Counted from the first letter of the stretch, positions 16,493 through 25,280 are shown. The stretch: DNA of 53,566 nt from Isosphaeraceae bacterium (GCA_031291845.1 JARLIH010000150.1:1-53566), one strand, 5' to 3'. A program made the numbers and translations. Notes: generated from the letters alone by a model not told the origin.

Positions 16493-17623
16493 ATGTCTTT
16501 CCCCTTGGACCTTCCGATTGCGGAGTTCCAGATCCCGACCATTGAGCCGGTCTGGCTTCCGGAAGTCGCACCCGCCGACGAAGTCGTGCTCGCGGCTTCG
16601 GCCGTCTACCCCGCGGGCTCTCTCATTGGCGAGCTGACCGCCACCCCGGGTACTTTCGGTCTCTACACCGGCGGCCTCGTCGGCGCCGTCACGGTTACCG
16701 CGGCGGGAACCGGCTACACGTCACCGCCGACCGTCGCCTTCACCGGCACGGCGGGCACCGGTGCGACGGCGGTGGCCTACGTCTCCGGCGGCGCTGTCGT
16801 TGGCGTCGTGGTCACCAACGGCGGCGATGGGTACGAGAGTGCCCCGACCATCGCCTTCACGGCGGTTAACGGCGGCTCAGGCGCGACGGCCACGGCCACC
16901 ATCGCGGGCGGTGCCGTCGTCGGCATCACGGTGACCGGCGCGGGCAGCGGCTACCTGGCGGCGCCGACCGTCAGGTTCTCCGGCGGAGCCGGCGGCGCGA
17001 CGGCAACCGCGACCCTGACCGCAGTGACGCCGACGCTCGTCGCTGGCGGCGCCACGACCTACCTCGTGGGCGACGTGCTCACCGTCGTCGGTGGCACCTT
17101 CACGACAGCCGCCACGATCAAGGTCCTCACGGTCTCCTCGGGCGAGGTCGCGACGTTCGCCGTGCTTAACGGCGGCGCCTACAGTGTCATTCCGACCGGA
17201 ACGCTCTCCACCACGGGCGGCGGGGGTACGGGCTGCACGCTCACGCTGGTCTGGGGCGTCGGCGCCGTGAGCGTCACGGCCGGTGGTTCCGATTACACAG
17301 TGACCCCCACGGTTGGATTCAGCGGAGGCGCGGGCTCGGGCGCCACGGCTACCGCCACGTTGAGTTACGCCACGGATGGGACCCAGAGCCCTACCGCGAT
17401 CGTCTCCAAGTCCTGCGCCACCGACGCCAGCGGCGCCATCTGGGACGGCGAGGTTGCTGGGGTGTCCCAGTTCGGTGAGTCGCAACAGTCGGTCAAGGCG
17501 TTCTTCGGCGGGTACTTCCGGACCTTTGATTGCCCGAACATCGACGCCCACGCCCTGAGCGTCATGGGTGGGTCCCTTAAGCGTGGCAGCCTGGCTAGCG
17601 ACACGGGGATCTTCCACTTCTAA
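16493..17623 (+). CDS. head decoration protein with internal beta repeats
   Basis: A 376-residue protein. The first 60 residues (VVLAASAVYPAGSLIGELTATPGTFG) match the start of lambda gpD-type decoration proteins, and the last 75 resemble their C-terminal part (VSKSCATDASGAIWDGEVAGVSQ...AFFGGYFRTFDC). Between them sit at least four copies of a roughly 37-residue repeat with the pattern G-x-G-Y-x3-PTV-x-F-x-G-G-x-G-ATATA. Classical gpD is about 110 residues, so the repeats form a long insertion, presumably projecting from the capsid. The gene lies directly before the major capsid protein, as D precedes E in lambda. Confidence 0.72.
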   Translation: MSFPLDLPIAEFQIPTIEPVWLPEVAPADEVVLAASAVYPAGSLIGELTATPGTFGLYTGGLVGAVTVTAAGTGYTSPPTVAFTGTAGTGATAVAYVSGGAVVGVVVTNGGDGYESAPTIAFTAVNGGSGATATATIAGGAVVGITVTGAGSGYLAAPTVRFSGGAGGATATATLTAVTPTLVAGGATTYLVGDVLTVVGGTFTTAATIKVLTVSSGEVATFAVLNGGAYSVIPTGTLSTTGGGGTGCTLTLVWGVGAVSVTAGGSDYTVTPTVGFSGGAGSGATATATLSYATDGTQSPTAIVSKSCATDASGAIWDGEVAGVSQFGESQQSVKAFFGGYFRTFDCPNIDAHALSVMGGSLKRGSLASDTGIFHF

Positions 17624-17720
17624 GACTTGCACCGAGACACGCTGAGCGACGTTGCTCGGCGCTCTTCCTCAATCCATGGTGGAGGGGCATGGCGGATAAT
17701 TACCGCCCGCCCATACTTCG

Positions 17721-18752
17721 ATGGCAACTGCGATCTACGACTATCCGAAGAGCGCCGAGATCGAGAAGGTGGAGCAGGTCTTGCTTCCCCGCCTCACCGC
17801 GCGCTCCCCGTTGTTCGAACTCTTTCCCTTCGATGCCGCGACCGGGGAGGGTACGCTGCTTAAGTGGGAGCAGATGGACTCCTACACCGACCTTCAACAG
17901 TACCGCGGGTACGGCGGCCAACCCCGGCTGGTCAATCAGAAGAAGATCAACCAGTACATCTCCTACCCCGGGGTGTACGGCGAAAAGCAGGTGATCGACG
18001 AAGAACAGCTTACCACTCGTCGCATCCAGGGCACCTGGGGCGAACCGGTGCCGATCAACGACCTGGTCGGGCAATCGCACGAGCAGCTCCTCACCCGCCG
18101 CATCGACCTGATCGAGTGGATCATCAGCAAGCTGTTGGTGACCGGGGCCTTCAACATCCTGTCGGGCACCGGCGGCTCGACGGTCTACTCCGGATCGTTC
18201 ACCGCGCAGCAGTTCACGTCCTCCGTTGCGTGGTCGACGCTCGCGACGGCCACCCCACTCGCCGACTTCCGTGCTATCAAGCCGTTCGAGTTCGGCCAGA
18301 GCGTGACTTTCGGGGCCGACGCCATCGCCCTGATGAACGTCGTCACCGCGAACCAGATGCTGAACAACAGCAACGCGGCCGACCTGGGCGGCAAGCGCGG
18401 CCAGTACGGCGCCACGATCAACAGCCTCGAGGATTGGAACAAGATCCTCGTGATGAACGACCTGCCGCGGATCTCGATCTACAACGGGGGTTACCTCAAT
18501 GAGACCGGGACCTTCCAGCTCTTCATCCCGACGGGGTACGTGCTCGTGGTCGGCAAGCGGACCACGGGACGTCGCATGGGGTACTACCGGTTCACCCGCA
18601 ACATCCACTCGCCGAACATGGCGGCGGCGCCGTACGTCCGGGTCAAGATGGAAGAGGACGTCCCGTCCTTCGTCGAGGTTCACGACGGCCACAACGGCGG
18701 TCCAGTTCTTCAGTTCCCGGGCACGATCGTGGTGATGAACGTCAGCAGCTAA
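17721..18752 (+). CDS. major capsid protein (lambda gpE-like)
   Basis: A 343-residue protein of typical size and position for the gpE/DUF5309-like capsid group. It includes ATAIYDYPKSAEIEKVEQVL, then the P-domain-like block QMLNNSNAADLGG, and the ending FPGTIVVMNVSS. HK97-fold subunits of this group make the icosahedral shell and bind decoration protein at the three-fold positions. The leader contains a GGCGG/CCGCC hairpin (17693-17710). The stop codon overlaps the stop of an opposite-strand gene. Confidence 0.8.
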   Translation: MATAIYDYPKSAEIEKVEQVLLPRLTARSPLFELFPFDAATGEGTLLKWEQMDSYTDLQQYRGYGGQPRLVNQKKINQYISYPGVYGEKQVIDEEQLTTRRIQGTWGEPVPINDLVGQSHEQLLTRRIDLIEWIISKLLVTGAFNILSGTGGSTVYSGSFTAQQFTSSVAWSTLATATPLADFRAIKPFEFGQSVTFGADAIALMNVVTANQMLNNSNAADLGGKRGQYGATINSLEDWNKILVMNDLPRISIYNGGYLNETGTFQLFIPTGYVLVVGKRTTGRRMGYYRFTRNIHSPNMAAAPYVRVKMEEDVPSFVEVHDGHNGGPVLQFPGTIVVMNVSS

Positions 18753-19060
18753 AACTTGCCCGGTAGGGCGCTGCCGATGATGCGGCGACCACCGGTCGTG
18801 TGCATCGTTGTGATCAAGTGCGGATAGTCCTTCATCAGAGTGACCGGATCGGTTTTCTCGTGCTGGACTTTCCGTGCGATGTGGTTCGGGAGGATGAACG
18901 CCACCATGCCGGCCATGTTCTTCGCGGGATCGGCGAACGCCGTCTCGTACAGCGTGTGCAGGGCCGGCTCGTCGTTGCGTTCCTCGACCCACTTTCTGAC
19001 GCGGTCCCCGTGGATCTCGACCAGACCCTTGACGTCGTCTCGGACCTTGCTCGCGTTCAT
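18749..19060 (-). CDS. opposite-strand helical hypothetical protein inside the structural operon
   Basis: A 103-residue helical protein with no signal or membrane segment; it carries FADPAKNMAGMVAFILPNHIARKV in the centre. It is the only leftward gene between 5.4 and 35 kb and meets the capsid gene tail to tail, with overlapping stops. A GGAG lies about ten bases before the ATG. The rightward frames here have no plausible product. An independently expressed accessory gene (moron) is inferred. Confidence 0.6.
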   Translation of the reverse strand: MNASKVRDDVKGLVEIHGDRVRKWVEERNDEPALHTLYETAFADPAKNMAGMVAFILPNHIARKVQHEKTDPVTLMKDYPHLITTMHTTGGRRIIGSALPGKF

Positions 19061-19113
19061 CGGAAGCGTTCTCCGGTCGTCTTCGACACCTGACCCTTTG
19101 AGGTAATGATATC

Positions 19114-19575
19114 ATGCCCGACCCAACGGCTCCCACTCCCGCCGCGCAGGCCGCTCAGGCGGTCGCCCAGCCCCCCGTTGCTGGCGGTGACCCGGCCCCG
19201 AACCTCGACGCACCCCCGGCGCTGCCCAGCAGCCCGAACGTCTCCACGATCGACCAGAACGGCTCGATCGCCATGCCCCACCAGGCTGCGAAGGTCGTTA
19301 CGACCAACGCCGAGCCGCCGCTCGTCCACCGCGACGACGCCGAGTTCCTCGTGCTGCATCACCGGGTGGGCAGTGGAGCGCACTTCCGCCGGCGCGGCGA
19401 GCACGTGCGGCGAGAAGACTTCGGTCCCGATGCCGACATCGAGTTCATGATCAGCAAGGGGGCGATTGTGCCCATTGGCCGCAAGGAACCGGAAACCCCC
19501 GCCGATCCGCTGCGCCCGCCCGCCACGACCGACCCCGACAAGGGGTTGCCGCGCGGCGGCGTGAAGCCGAAGTAA
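19114..19575 (+). CDS. virion-associated hypothetical protein
   Basis: A 153-residue protein with an Ala/Pro-rich first third, then a compact region (EFLVLHHRVGSGAHFRRRGEHVRREDFGPDADIEFMISKGAIVPI) resembling small phage proteins found between capsid and connector genes. The C-terminus is Pro-rich. Function unknown; structural by position. Confidence 0.62.
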   Translation: MPDPTAPTPAAQAAQAVAQPPVAGGDPAPNLDAPPALPSSPNVSTIDQNGSIAMPHQAAKVVTTNAEPPLVHRDDAEFLVLHHRVGSGAHFRRRGEHVRREDFGPDADIEFMISKGAIVPIGRKEPETPADPLRPPATTDPDKGLPRGGVKPK

Positions 19576-19606
19576 ATCACGAGTCTTCTGCGGAGCGTAG
19601 CGCGTC

Positions 19607-20113
19607 ATGCCCCTCACCGTCCAGTCCGTCAGGCAGGTCATCGTCAACCGGTTGGGCCCCAAGCTCGCCCGGGTTGGGATCACCACGGACGCGACGGTGG
19701 CGGGCGGCGTGCTCGACGACTGTATCAGGCGCGCGGCCGGGGAGCTCGGGGTGATTGTGGCCACGCCGTTGACGGTGGTGGACGGCGATCTGGTCTCACT
19801 CGCCGGCTGGCAGGTCGAGAAGCTTGCGGATTTGTCGACCCTCGCCGCTCTACGGTGCGTGCTCGGGGCGGCGACCGCCGTCGACCAGAAGGTGTCGCAT
19901 GGCGAGCAAAAGCTCAACCAGTTCGTCAAGGACGTTGCCGCCCAGATCGACCAGTTGCAGCGTGAGCTCGAGCGTTCGCCGTTCGGGCCGGATATCCCGA
20001 CTGCCGCGGTGGCGCAGATCAAGGCTCATGAGCGGATGCCGGGGGATGTTTACGGTAGCTCCCGGCGCCGGGACGAACGACGCCGGGAGCCGTGGGATTT
20101 TTTGCCGGGGTGA
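19607..20113 (+). CDS. probable head-tail connector/adaptor
   Basis: A 168-residue, mainly helical protein positioned just after the capsid genes, where gp6/gp15-type head completion adaptors are usually encoded. Helices include VRQVIVNRLGPKLARVGITT, and a coiled segment occurs at QKLNQFVKDVAAQIDQLQREL. The C-terminus is basic. The role is inferred from position and helical content. Confidence 0.55.
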   Translation: MPLTVQSVRQVIVNRLGPKLARVGITTDATVAGGVLDDCIRRAAGELGVIVATPLTVVDGDLVSLAGWQVEKLADLSTLAALRCVLGAATAVDQKVSHGEQKLNQFVKDVAAQIDQLQRELERSPFGPDIPTAAVAQIKAHERMPGDVYGSSRRRDERRREPWDFLPG

Positions 20114-20119
20114 TTGCCA

Positions 20120-20344
20120 ATGACCCTCGCCGAGCGCATCACCACCGTCGTCGTTGTCGCCACACCGGTCCTTTGGCTGGGGTGGGACGTCGTCGCGGAA
20201 CTGGTCGAGCCGGCAAATCGAGCCACCGAATCGCACTTCCTTTGGCGGTTGGCAGAACGCCACCACTGGTTCGGGCCGACAGTGACGGCTGCACTGAACG
20301 GGCTGTGCCTGCACTGGTTTTGGGGTTTCTGGAGGTATCGCTAA
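20120..20344 (+). CDS. small membrane-active protein in the structural operon
   Basis: A 74-residue protein with an N-terminal hydrophobic helix (ITTVVVVATPVLWLGWDVVAEL) and an aromatic C-terminal helix (LNGLCLHWFWGFWRYR). It begins 6 bp after the previous stop. Its place between connector and fibre genes is unusual for a holin. Function unknown. Confidence 0.55.
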   Translation: MTLAERITTVVVVATPVLWLGWDVVAELVEPANRATESHFLWRLAERHHWFGPTVTAALNGLCLHWFWGFWRYR

Positions 20345-20345
20345 C

Positions 20346-20816
20346 GTGAACCCTTCCCCCTCCGCAATCACCGCGATCGAGGCGTTCGCCGCCGCGCTGT
20401 CTGGCGGTTGGGCGGCGCACACCGACGCACAGGTCCTCTCGGCGATCCAGGCTGCGACCGTCGCGAATCCGATTGCCGTCGCGGCCCAGCTGCCGAACGT
20501 GCTTGACGAGTCGGCGCTAATCGGGCTGCTGAACGATCCATCGAACGGGAGCCTCGCGAAGCTTCTGAATTGGGTCAATTTCGGACTCGTCAAAGCGGAC
20601 ATCGACGCCAGCAACCGCACCGGTGTCGATCTCTGGGCGCAGAAACTCCAATTGCTCAGCATCATCACGGCTGGCGAGGCCGGCAACATCACGACCTATC
20701 TCGCTGGCACGACCGCCGATCCCTCGTGGACCGCGACCGTACGCTGGGACGTCGGTACGCTCGGGCGCACGATCGATCTGGCTGACGTCATCGCAGCGAG
20801 GGCCGCGCAATCATGA
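20346..20816 (+). CDS. hypothetical structural protein
   Basis: A 156-residue, Ala-rich helical protein starting at GTG one base after the preceding stop. It contains repeated short helices (IEAFAAALSGG, VLSAIQAATVANPIAVAAQLPNVL). Its stop overlaps the next start. Resembles small virion or baseplate accessory proteins, but no family is recognised. Confidence 0.58.
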   Translation: MNPSPSAITAIEAFAAALSGGWAAHTDAQVLSAIQAATVANPIAVAAQLPNVLDESALIGLLNDPSNGSLAKLLNWVNFGLVKADIDASNRTGVDLWAQKLQLLSIITAGEAGNITTYLAGTTADPSWTATVRWDVGTLGRTIDLADVIAARAAQS

Positions 20817-21238
20817 GCACGCCCTACGGCCTCAATTTGCCCGGCAGCTATGCCGTCGATGCGACGATCACTGGCCTGACGGTCACCGCCGGCTCGATCT
20901 CGCCCGCATCCGCCCAATACACCAACGGTGGCGCGGCGGGATCTCAAATCAGCGGCCAGGAGTTTTCCGTTGCAGTCGGTTATGGCTCAACCATCTCAGG
21001 CGGCCCGGCGGTCATCTACGTGGCCCACGAAGTGAGCACAGGCGTCTACGAGGTCACGGCCGTCGCGTGGTCGTTCGCCCATATCGCGACGCCGCAAGCA
21101 TCGACGACGCTGACCCGAAATTTCCAGTGGAAAAAGCCGGGCAACTTTGTCGTGTACGTCGGCAACCCCAGCGGTAACAGCAGCCTGACCGGCGTCACCC
21201 TGCGCAACCGTCCCATCACGCGGTCATTCGGCTCATGA
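20813..21238 (+). CDS. beta-rich virion protein
   Basis: A 141-residue beta-rich protein, coupled by ATGA on both sides. Thr/Ser/Gly-rich strands (VDATITGLTVTAGSISPASAQYTNGG, STISGGPAVIYVAHEV) resemble small Ig-like or fibre-foot domains. It is part of a cassette ending with the LamG protein and fibre-like protein. Confidence 0.58.
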   Translation: MSTPYGLNLPGSYAVDATITGLTVTAGSISPASAQYTNGGAAGSQISGQEFSVAVGYGSTISGGPAVIYVAHEVSTGVYEVTAVAWSFAHIATPQASTTLTRNFQWKKPGNFVVYVGNPSGNSSLTGVTLRNRPITRSFGS

Positions 21239-22017
21239 GTTACGACGTCGCTTACGATCCCGGCCTGAAGCCCGCAGATCTGGAGGAGATCCAGGGCGGC
21301 GACGACGGGCCGTCGCTGTGGCTCATCGCCGACCGGGACGGGCGGCTGTACGACCTGTCGGGCAACCGCTTTCAGGCGACCAACTCCGGCGGAGTCACGT
21401 CAGGGCGTGGACCCTGGGGACCGATAGCGACGTACGATGGGACGGGCGGCGCTACGAGCGTGCCGTGGCCTTTCGGCGCGGCGACGACCTTTACGGTTAT
21501 GGGTTGGCTGCGACCGATGAACAGCTCGCAGCATGCTGTGCTGATCGACCAGCGTAGCGCCGCTTCTACGGGTTTCGTGGTCTTCGCGAACCACACGACC
21601 GGCGTTGTGAATATTTATTCGTGGACAGCTAATCTCACGGTCGCCGGCGCGACCAACGTGTTCGACGGCAAGTTGCACCACATTGCCGCAGTTTTCGACA
21701 GAGCCACATATTCGCTATTTGTCGACGGCAAACAGGAAGGGTCGCCCCAGGGGCCATATGTCGGCTATGCGAATAGTAGCTTCCGGATCGCCGAGGATTA
21801 CGCCGGAGGGTGTTATCCGCAGCAATCGGATGGTCTCCAGCTCTACTCCCGTGTGGTTTCCCCCTCTGAGATCGCTCGTTGGGCCACCGCACCCTACTCG
21901 CAATTGGACGACGAAGACGATGATCTCGTCGCCATCGCGACCAGGCCCGGTCCCGTCCTCGGCTCGCGCGTCATCAGTTGCCCGTTTATTCGGGCCTCGC
22001 GCCGGAGGACCGCATGA
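21235..22017 (+). CDS. LamG/concanavalin-like lectin protein
   Basis: A 260-residue protein whose residues 20-225 match the LamG jelly-roll: SLWLIADRDGRLYDLSGNRF, TFTVMGWLRPMNSS, FDGKLHHIAAVFDRATYSLFVDGKQEG, DGLQLYSRVVSPSEIARWA. These domains bind carbohydrate or cell surface polymers. In a phage they usually decorate capsids or fibres. The C-terminus is a short basic tail. It is coupled to neighbours by ATGA overlaps. Confidence 0.78.
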   Translation: MSYDVAYDPGLKPADLEEIQGGDDGPSLWLIADRDGRLYDLSGNRFQATNSGGVTSGRGPWGPIATYDGTGGATSVPWPFGAATTFTVMGWLRPMNSSQHAVLIDQRSAASTGFVVFANHTTGVVNIYSWTANLTVAGATNVFDGKLHHIAAVFDRATYSLFVDGKQEGSPQGPYVGYANSSFRIAEDYAGGCYPQQSDGLQLYSRVVSPSEIARWATAPYSQLDDEDDDLVAIATRPGPVLGSRVISCPFIRASRRRTA

Positions 22018-22919
22018 GCTACCGCCCCGGCGACGCCTACTTCAGCGAATTCACCACGTCGAACCCCACGACACTGGCCGCTCAGAATGCCGACAGCCTG
22101 CCTGTCGCGACCGCGAACCACAACGGCCAGGACGACGCCAGCTTCGTCCTGGCCGTAACCAACCTCGACACGGGCCGGTACAAGGTCACGGGGACGATCC
22201 CGAGCGGCTACAGCCCAGGCGACGTCGTGAACATCACGGTCGCGGCCACGGTGGCGACGGTGGCGGGGAAGCTGCCAATCGATGGGTTCGTGCTGGACGG
22301 GAAGCGTGTCAGCGACTTGCAGGACTTGAGCGCAATCGCTGCCGCCACGGCCGTTTGGGCGGCGAGCGGGCGAACGCTATCCTCGTTCTCGTTCTCCCTC
22401 ACGACAACCGTGGGCGCCTACTCGACTGGACAGGACCCGATAACGCTCCTCGCCGGATCCTCAACCTTCCTTTCCGCCGTCGCCGGGGCCATCTGGAACA
22501 CGTTGGCGTCCGCACTTACGGCCGCCAACAGCGTCGGCAAAGCCCTCGCCGCGTTCCTCGGAGCCTTGGGCGCAGACAACAAGGTCAAGCTGTCATCGCA
22601 GGAAACTGGGGCCGGTCTGTCATCCGTGGGTGGCCTGGTATGGTCCATCGACCTGTCAGCCGGCTACTCAGGCACGCAGGCCGGGGCGCTGTTGGACAAC
22701 GCGGGCGCAGCCTCGAACCCGTGGTCCCAAGTCATCGTCAACGGCTACACCGCGAGTCAGATTTTCCGCGCGTTCGCCGCCGTGCAGTTTGGCAACTTGG
22801 TGGACGCGGCGGACCATTCGGCGTCAGCGTTCTACGATATGGGCGACACGTCAAACAGCAGCGCGGCGCGGGTGACAAGCGTGAACACGCAGACGACCAG
22901 AACTGTGACGGTGCACTGA
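22014..22919 (+). CDS. fibre-like structural protein
   Basis: A 301-residue Ala/Ser/Thr-rich protein. The N-terminal 90 residues form a beta sandwich (GDAYFSEFTTSNPTTLAAQ, FVLAVTNLDTGRYKVTGTIP) like phage fibre attachment domains. A helical Ala-rich middle (AIAAATAVWAASGRTL, IWNTLASALTAANSVGKALAAFLGAL) follows. The ATG lies in an overlap with the LamG gene stop. A head or tail fibre is inferred. Confidence 0.58.
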   Translation: MSYRPGDAYFSEFTTSNPTTLAAQNADSLPVATANHNGQDDASFVLAVTNLDTGRYKVTGTIPSGYSPGDVVNITVAATVATVAGKLPIDGFVLDGKRVSDLQDLSAIAAATAVWAASGRTLSSFSFSLTTTVGAYSTGQDPITLLAGSSTFLSAVAGAIWNTLASALTAANSVGKALAAFLGALGADNKVKLSSQETGAGLSSVGGLVWSIDLSAGYSGTQAGALLDNAGAASNPWSQVIVNGYTASQIFRAFAAVQFGNLVDAADHSASAFYDMGDTSNSSAARVTSVNTQTTRTVTVH

Positions 22920-23296
22920 TGCGATTTCAACCGTTCGACAGCTCGTTCTTCGATCAGCCGGCCGTCTTTACGCTGGCAAATCCCGTCATCGGCTCGCACG
23001 CTGGGACCACCGAGGGCCTGGCATACACAATCATGCTGAACGCGTTCGTCGAGCCGGACACGACGGACGCGCACCGCACGGACCGCCAGGACGGCCGCGG
23101 CGGCCACGGCAAGCCGATCAGCGACAAGCGATGGCGGGTGATCACCGCGACGAACCCGGGCGCTCAGTTGGCCGACCTCGGCTTGGACGACACGGTAACG
23201 GCGCTCGGCATGACGCTCAAGATCGCCAAAGCCCCGTACGACGGCTCCCAAGGTTCCGGTGTCCTCTGGGTCACGGAGTGCAAGCAAGTCGAATGA
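22919..23296 (+). CDS. probable head-closure/stopper protein
   Basis: A 125-residue protein with mixed strands, coupled to the preceding gene by a TGATG overlap and to the tail-terminator-like gene by ATGA. Location just ahead of the tail completion genes is where stopper proteins occur. It contains the polar loop DRQDGRGGHGKPISDKRW. The role is inferred from order only. Confidence 0.5.
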   Translation: MRFQPFDSSFFDQPAVFTLANPVIGSHAGTTEGLAYTIMLNAFVEPDTTDAHRTDRQDGRGGHGKPISDKRWRVITATNPGAQLADLGLDDTVTALGMTLKIAKAPYDGSQGSGVLWVTECKQVE

Positions 23297-23784
23297 GCGT
23301 GCTCGGGTACTTCCAATTTGGCTACTTTAACCTCGGCCTGGTAACGACGTCTGCCGGCACTCCGGCGGATTTCCTGAGCGCGCTCGTGGCGTATTGGAAG
23401 GCAGACGCTTATCTGACGGCGATCGTGCCGGAACCGTATCTCGGGGTCGCCCCAGCCAAGACTCGACCGCCGTACATCGAGATTCACCACATCAAGGGGA
23501 AAGCCGGGGGAAGAAATACGGGCAAGGGGTACTGGCAAGATCGCCTTTACCAGCTCTCGATTTGGAATCCCGACGCCGACAAGGCCGTAGCCTGGGGAGA
23601 GGCGATCATCACAGAGTTCGACAAGCTCATTGCGAATCCCCTGACCTTCGTGAACGGCTATCAGATGGGGCTGTACTACGCGGGGGACACGTTGGACCGC
23701 GCGGAAGGTTACGGCAGCGGCGGAACGATCGACTTTCCGCTCACGATCAGCTACACGGCTCGCGTCGGGAGGACCCGCCAGTGA
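23293..23784 (+). CDS. tail completion protein (tail terminator-like)
   Basis: A 163-residue protein containing FLSALVAYWKADAYLTAIVP, PPYIEIHHIKGKAGGRNTGKGYWQDRLYQLSIWNPDADKAVAWGEAI. This is the pattern of minor tail U/tail terminator proteins (beta sheet plus helix, with D-x-A helix near the end). They cap the tail tube at the connector end. Its order before an HK97 gp10-like gene and tail tube supports the role. Confidence 0.62.
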   Translation: MSVLGYFQFGYFNLGLVTTSAGTPADFLSALVAYWKADAYLTAIVPEPYLGVAPAKTRPPYIEIHHIKGKAGGRNTGKGYWQDRLYQLSIWNPDADKAVAWGEAIITEFDKLIANPLTFVNGYQMGLYYAGDTLDRAEGYGSGGTIDFPLTISYTARVGRTRQ

Positions 23785-24131
23785 GACACCGCTGGATCGG
23801 GGACGGCGGCCGCGTGGCGGCGAAGCTGTTCGGCAACGTCAACGCCGCGGGCGCTCAGTTCCAGGCGGCAATCGAAGACGCCATCGCGACCCCGGGGCCG
23901 CCACGCTCCGCGCCAGGAGAGCCCCCGCACGTCGACACGGACCGCTACCGCACGAGCTGGTCGCACGAGACAGATGGCATCGACGACATCATCGTGACCC
24001 GCGTTTCGACCGACACGCCCTACGCCGTGGACCTGGAGTTCGGAACGGTGAACATGAACGCCCGGCCGCACATTCAGCCGACGCTGATCGAGGAAGCGGA
24101 CGACTTGGCGAGGACGGTTTGCAGGCAATAA
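23781..24131 (+). CDS. HK97 gp10-like head-tail joining protein
   Basis: A 116-residue protein from GTG (overlap GTGA). The signature DRYRTSWSHET...TPYAVDLEFGTVNMNARPHIQPTL is the classical end of HK97-gp10/neck proteins (Y-A-x2-x-E-F-G-T...R-P-x-x-x-P-A/T). These proteins join head and tail. High confidence for the family. Confidence 0.82.
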   Translation: MRHRWIGDGGRVAAKLFGNVNAAGAQFQAAIEDAIATPGPPRSAPGEPPHVDTDRYRTSWSHETDGIDDIIVTRVSTDTPYAVDLEFGTVNMNARPHIQPTLIEEADDLARTVCRQ

Positions 24132-24194
24132 GACGACCGGGAGGCGCGACGTCGCGACCGCCCATCACCACCCTGACGACGGAGTCAGCATCCC

Positions 24195-24701
24195 ATGAGC
24201 CTCAATGTCAATGGCAGCGTGCGCGTGACTAGCGGGTTTACGGAAACGATCACGGTCGGACTGGGCAGCGCCGGTGTCAGCGAAGGTATCGCCTGGCTGC
24301 AGCAATATGGCACCGGGACGGGCGCCGGCAATATCAACGAGAAGTGGTCCAAGACCAGCACGCCCGCGGCGTCGACGCCCGACACGTGGACGTTGTCAGC
24401 CCTCACCGACACGATCTCCGGATCCGGCTCGCGCACGATCGCGTTCGCGAAGGCCAAGAGCCTGATTATCAACAACACCGGCTCGTGCCCGCTCATCCTC
24501 ACTGCCGGCGCTTCCCACGGCGTGGCGTGGTTGCCGCCGTCCGGCGCCCAGGGAGTCACCATTCCCGCCGGCGGCATCTTTGTTCTCGAAGATCCGACCG
24601 CTGGAGCGCTTACCGTCACGGCGAGCACCAACGATACCATCAAGATCGACCCGGGCACCAACAGCGGCGCCGCCTACTCGATCGAAATCGCGGGCGAGTA
24701 G
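24195..24701 (+). CDS. beta-rich structural protein
   Basis: A 168-residue Thr/Ser-rich protein, with strands GSVRVTSGFTETITVGLGSAG and DTISGSGSRTIAFAKAKSLIINNTGSCPLILTAG. It lacks a signal. It lies between the neck gene and the tube gene, so it is possibly a second tube or tail decoration protein. A leader hairpin CTGAC/GTCAG occurs at 24173-24188. Confidence 0.55.
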   Translation: MSLNVNGSVRVTSGFTETITVGLGSAGVSEGIAWLQQYGTGTGAGNINEKWSKTSTPAASTPDTWTLSALTDTISGSGSRTIAFAKAKSLIINNTGSCPLILTAGASHGVAWLPPSGAQGVTIPAGGIFVLEDPTAGALTVTASTNDTIKIDPGTNSGAAYSIEIAGE

Positions 24702-24779
24702 GCCGATTTCGGGGCGATGCTGCCCCACGAGAGTTCGATGATCCGAACAAATTCCACCCGATGAAAGGGGCTCAGTTCC

Positions 24780-25226
24780 ATGGCGAATCCGACCTACCAC
24801 AATGGTGCCGACGGACGGGCGTTCATCCTGCCGCCGTCCGGCACCAACCTGATCGAAGCGGCGGTCACGAAGTGGGACATGACGATCAAGGGAAACAACC
24901 TCCAGGCATCCAACGCGAAGGACGGGCGCTACCGGTTCGCCGGAGTCGTCGACGCGGATGGGTCGCTGTCGATGCACCTCGACACGAGCAACCTTCCGTT
25001 CACGGTCAGTGCAACGTCGCTGAGTCTTCGTGCCGGCCAGGTCATCGGCCTGGCGCTGCTCGATGACGGAGCCACCCCGTCCAGCACCGACCCGACGGAC
25101 AGCTTCAGGTTGAACGCGATCATCGACGAGGTACACCCATCGAGCGAGTTCGAGGGGTCGATCGACCTGGACATCAAGTTCAGCCTCCAGCAAGGGTCAA
25201 GCCTGAAGTACCCCGGCGACGCCTGA
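24780..25226 (+). CDS. major tail tube protein
   Basis: A 148-residue protein with the look of a siphovirus tube: MTIKGNNLQASNAKDGRYRF, GSLSMHLDTSNLPFTVSATSL, and a final DIKFSLQQGS strand. It is placed directly upstream of the tail chaperone pair and the tape measure, the conserved gene order. Hexameric rings of such proteins stack to make the tube. Confidence 0.68.
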   Translation: MANPTYHNGADGRAFILPPSGTNLIEAAVTKWDMTIKGNNLQASNAKDGRYRFAGVVDADGSLSMHLDTSNLPFTVSATSLSLRAGQVIGLALLDDGATPSSTDPTDSFRLNAIIDEVHPSSEFEGSIDLDIKFSLQQGSSLKYPGDA

Positions 25227-25280
25227 GCGAGCAAACGCCGGGCGGCGTAGACGCACTGATCTCCTTTCGAGATTCCATCA

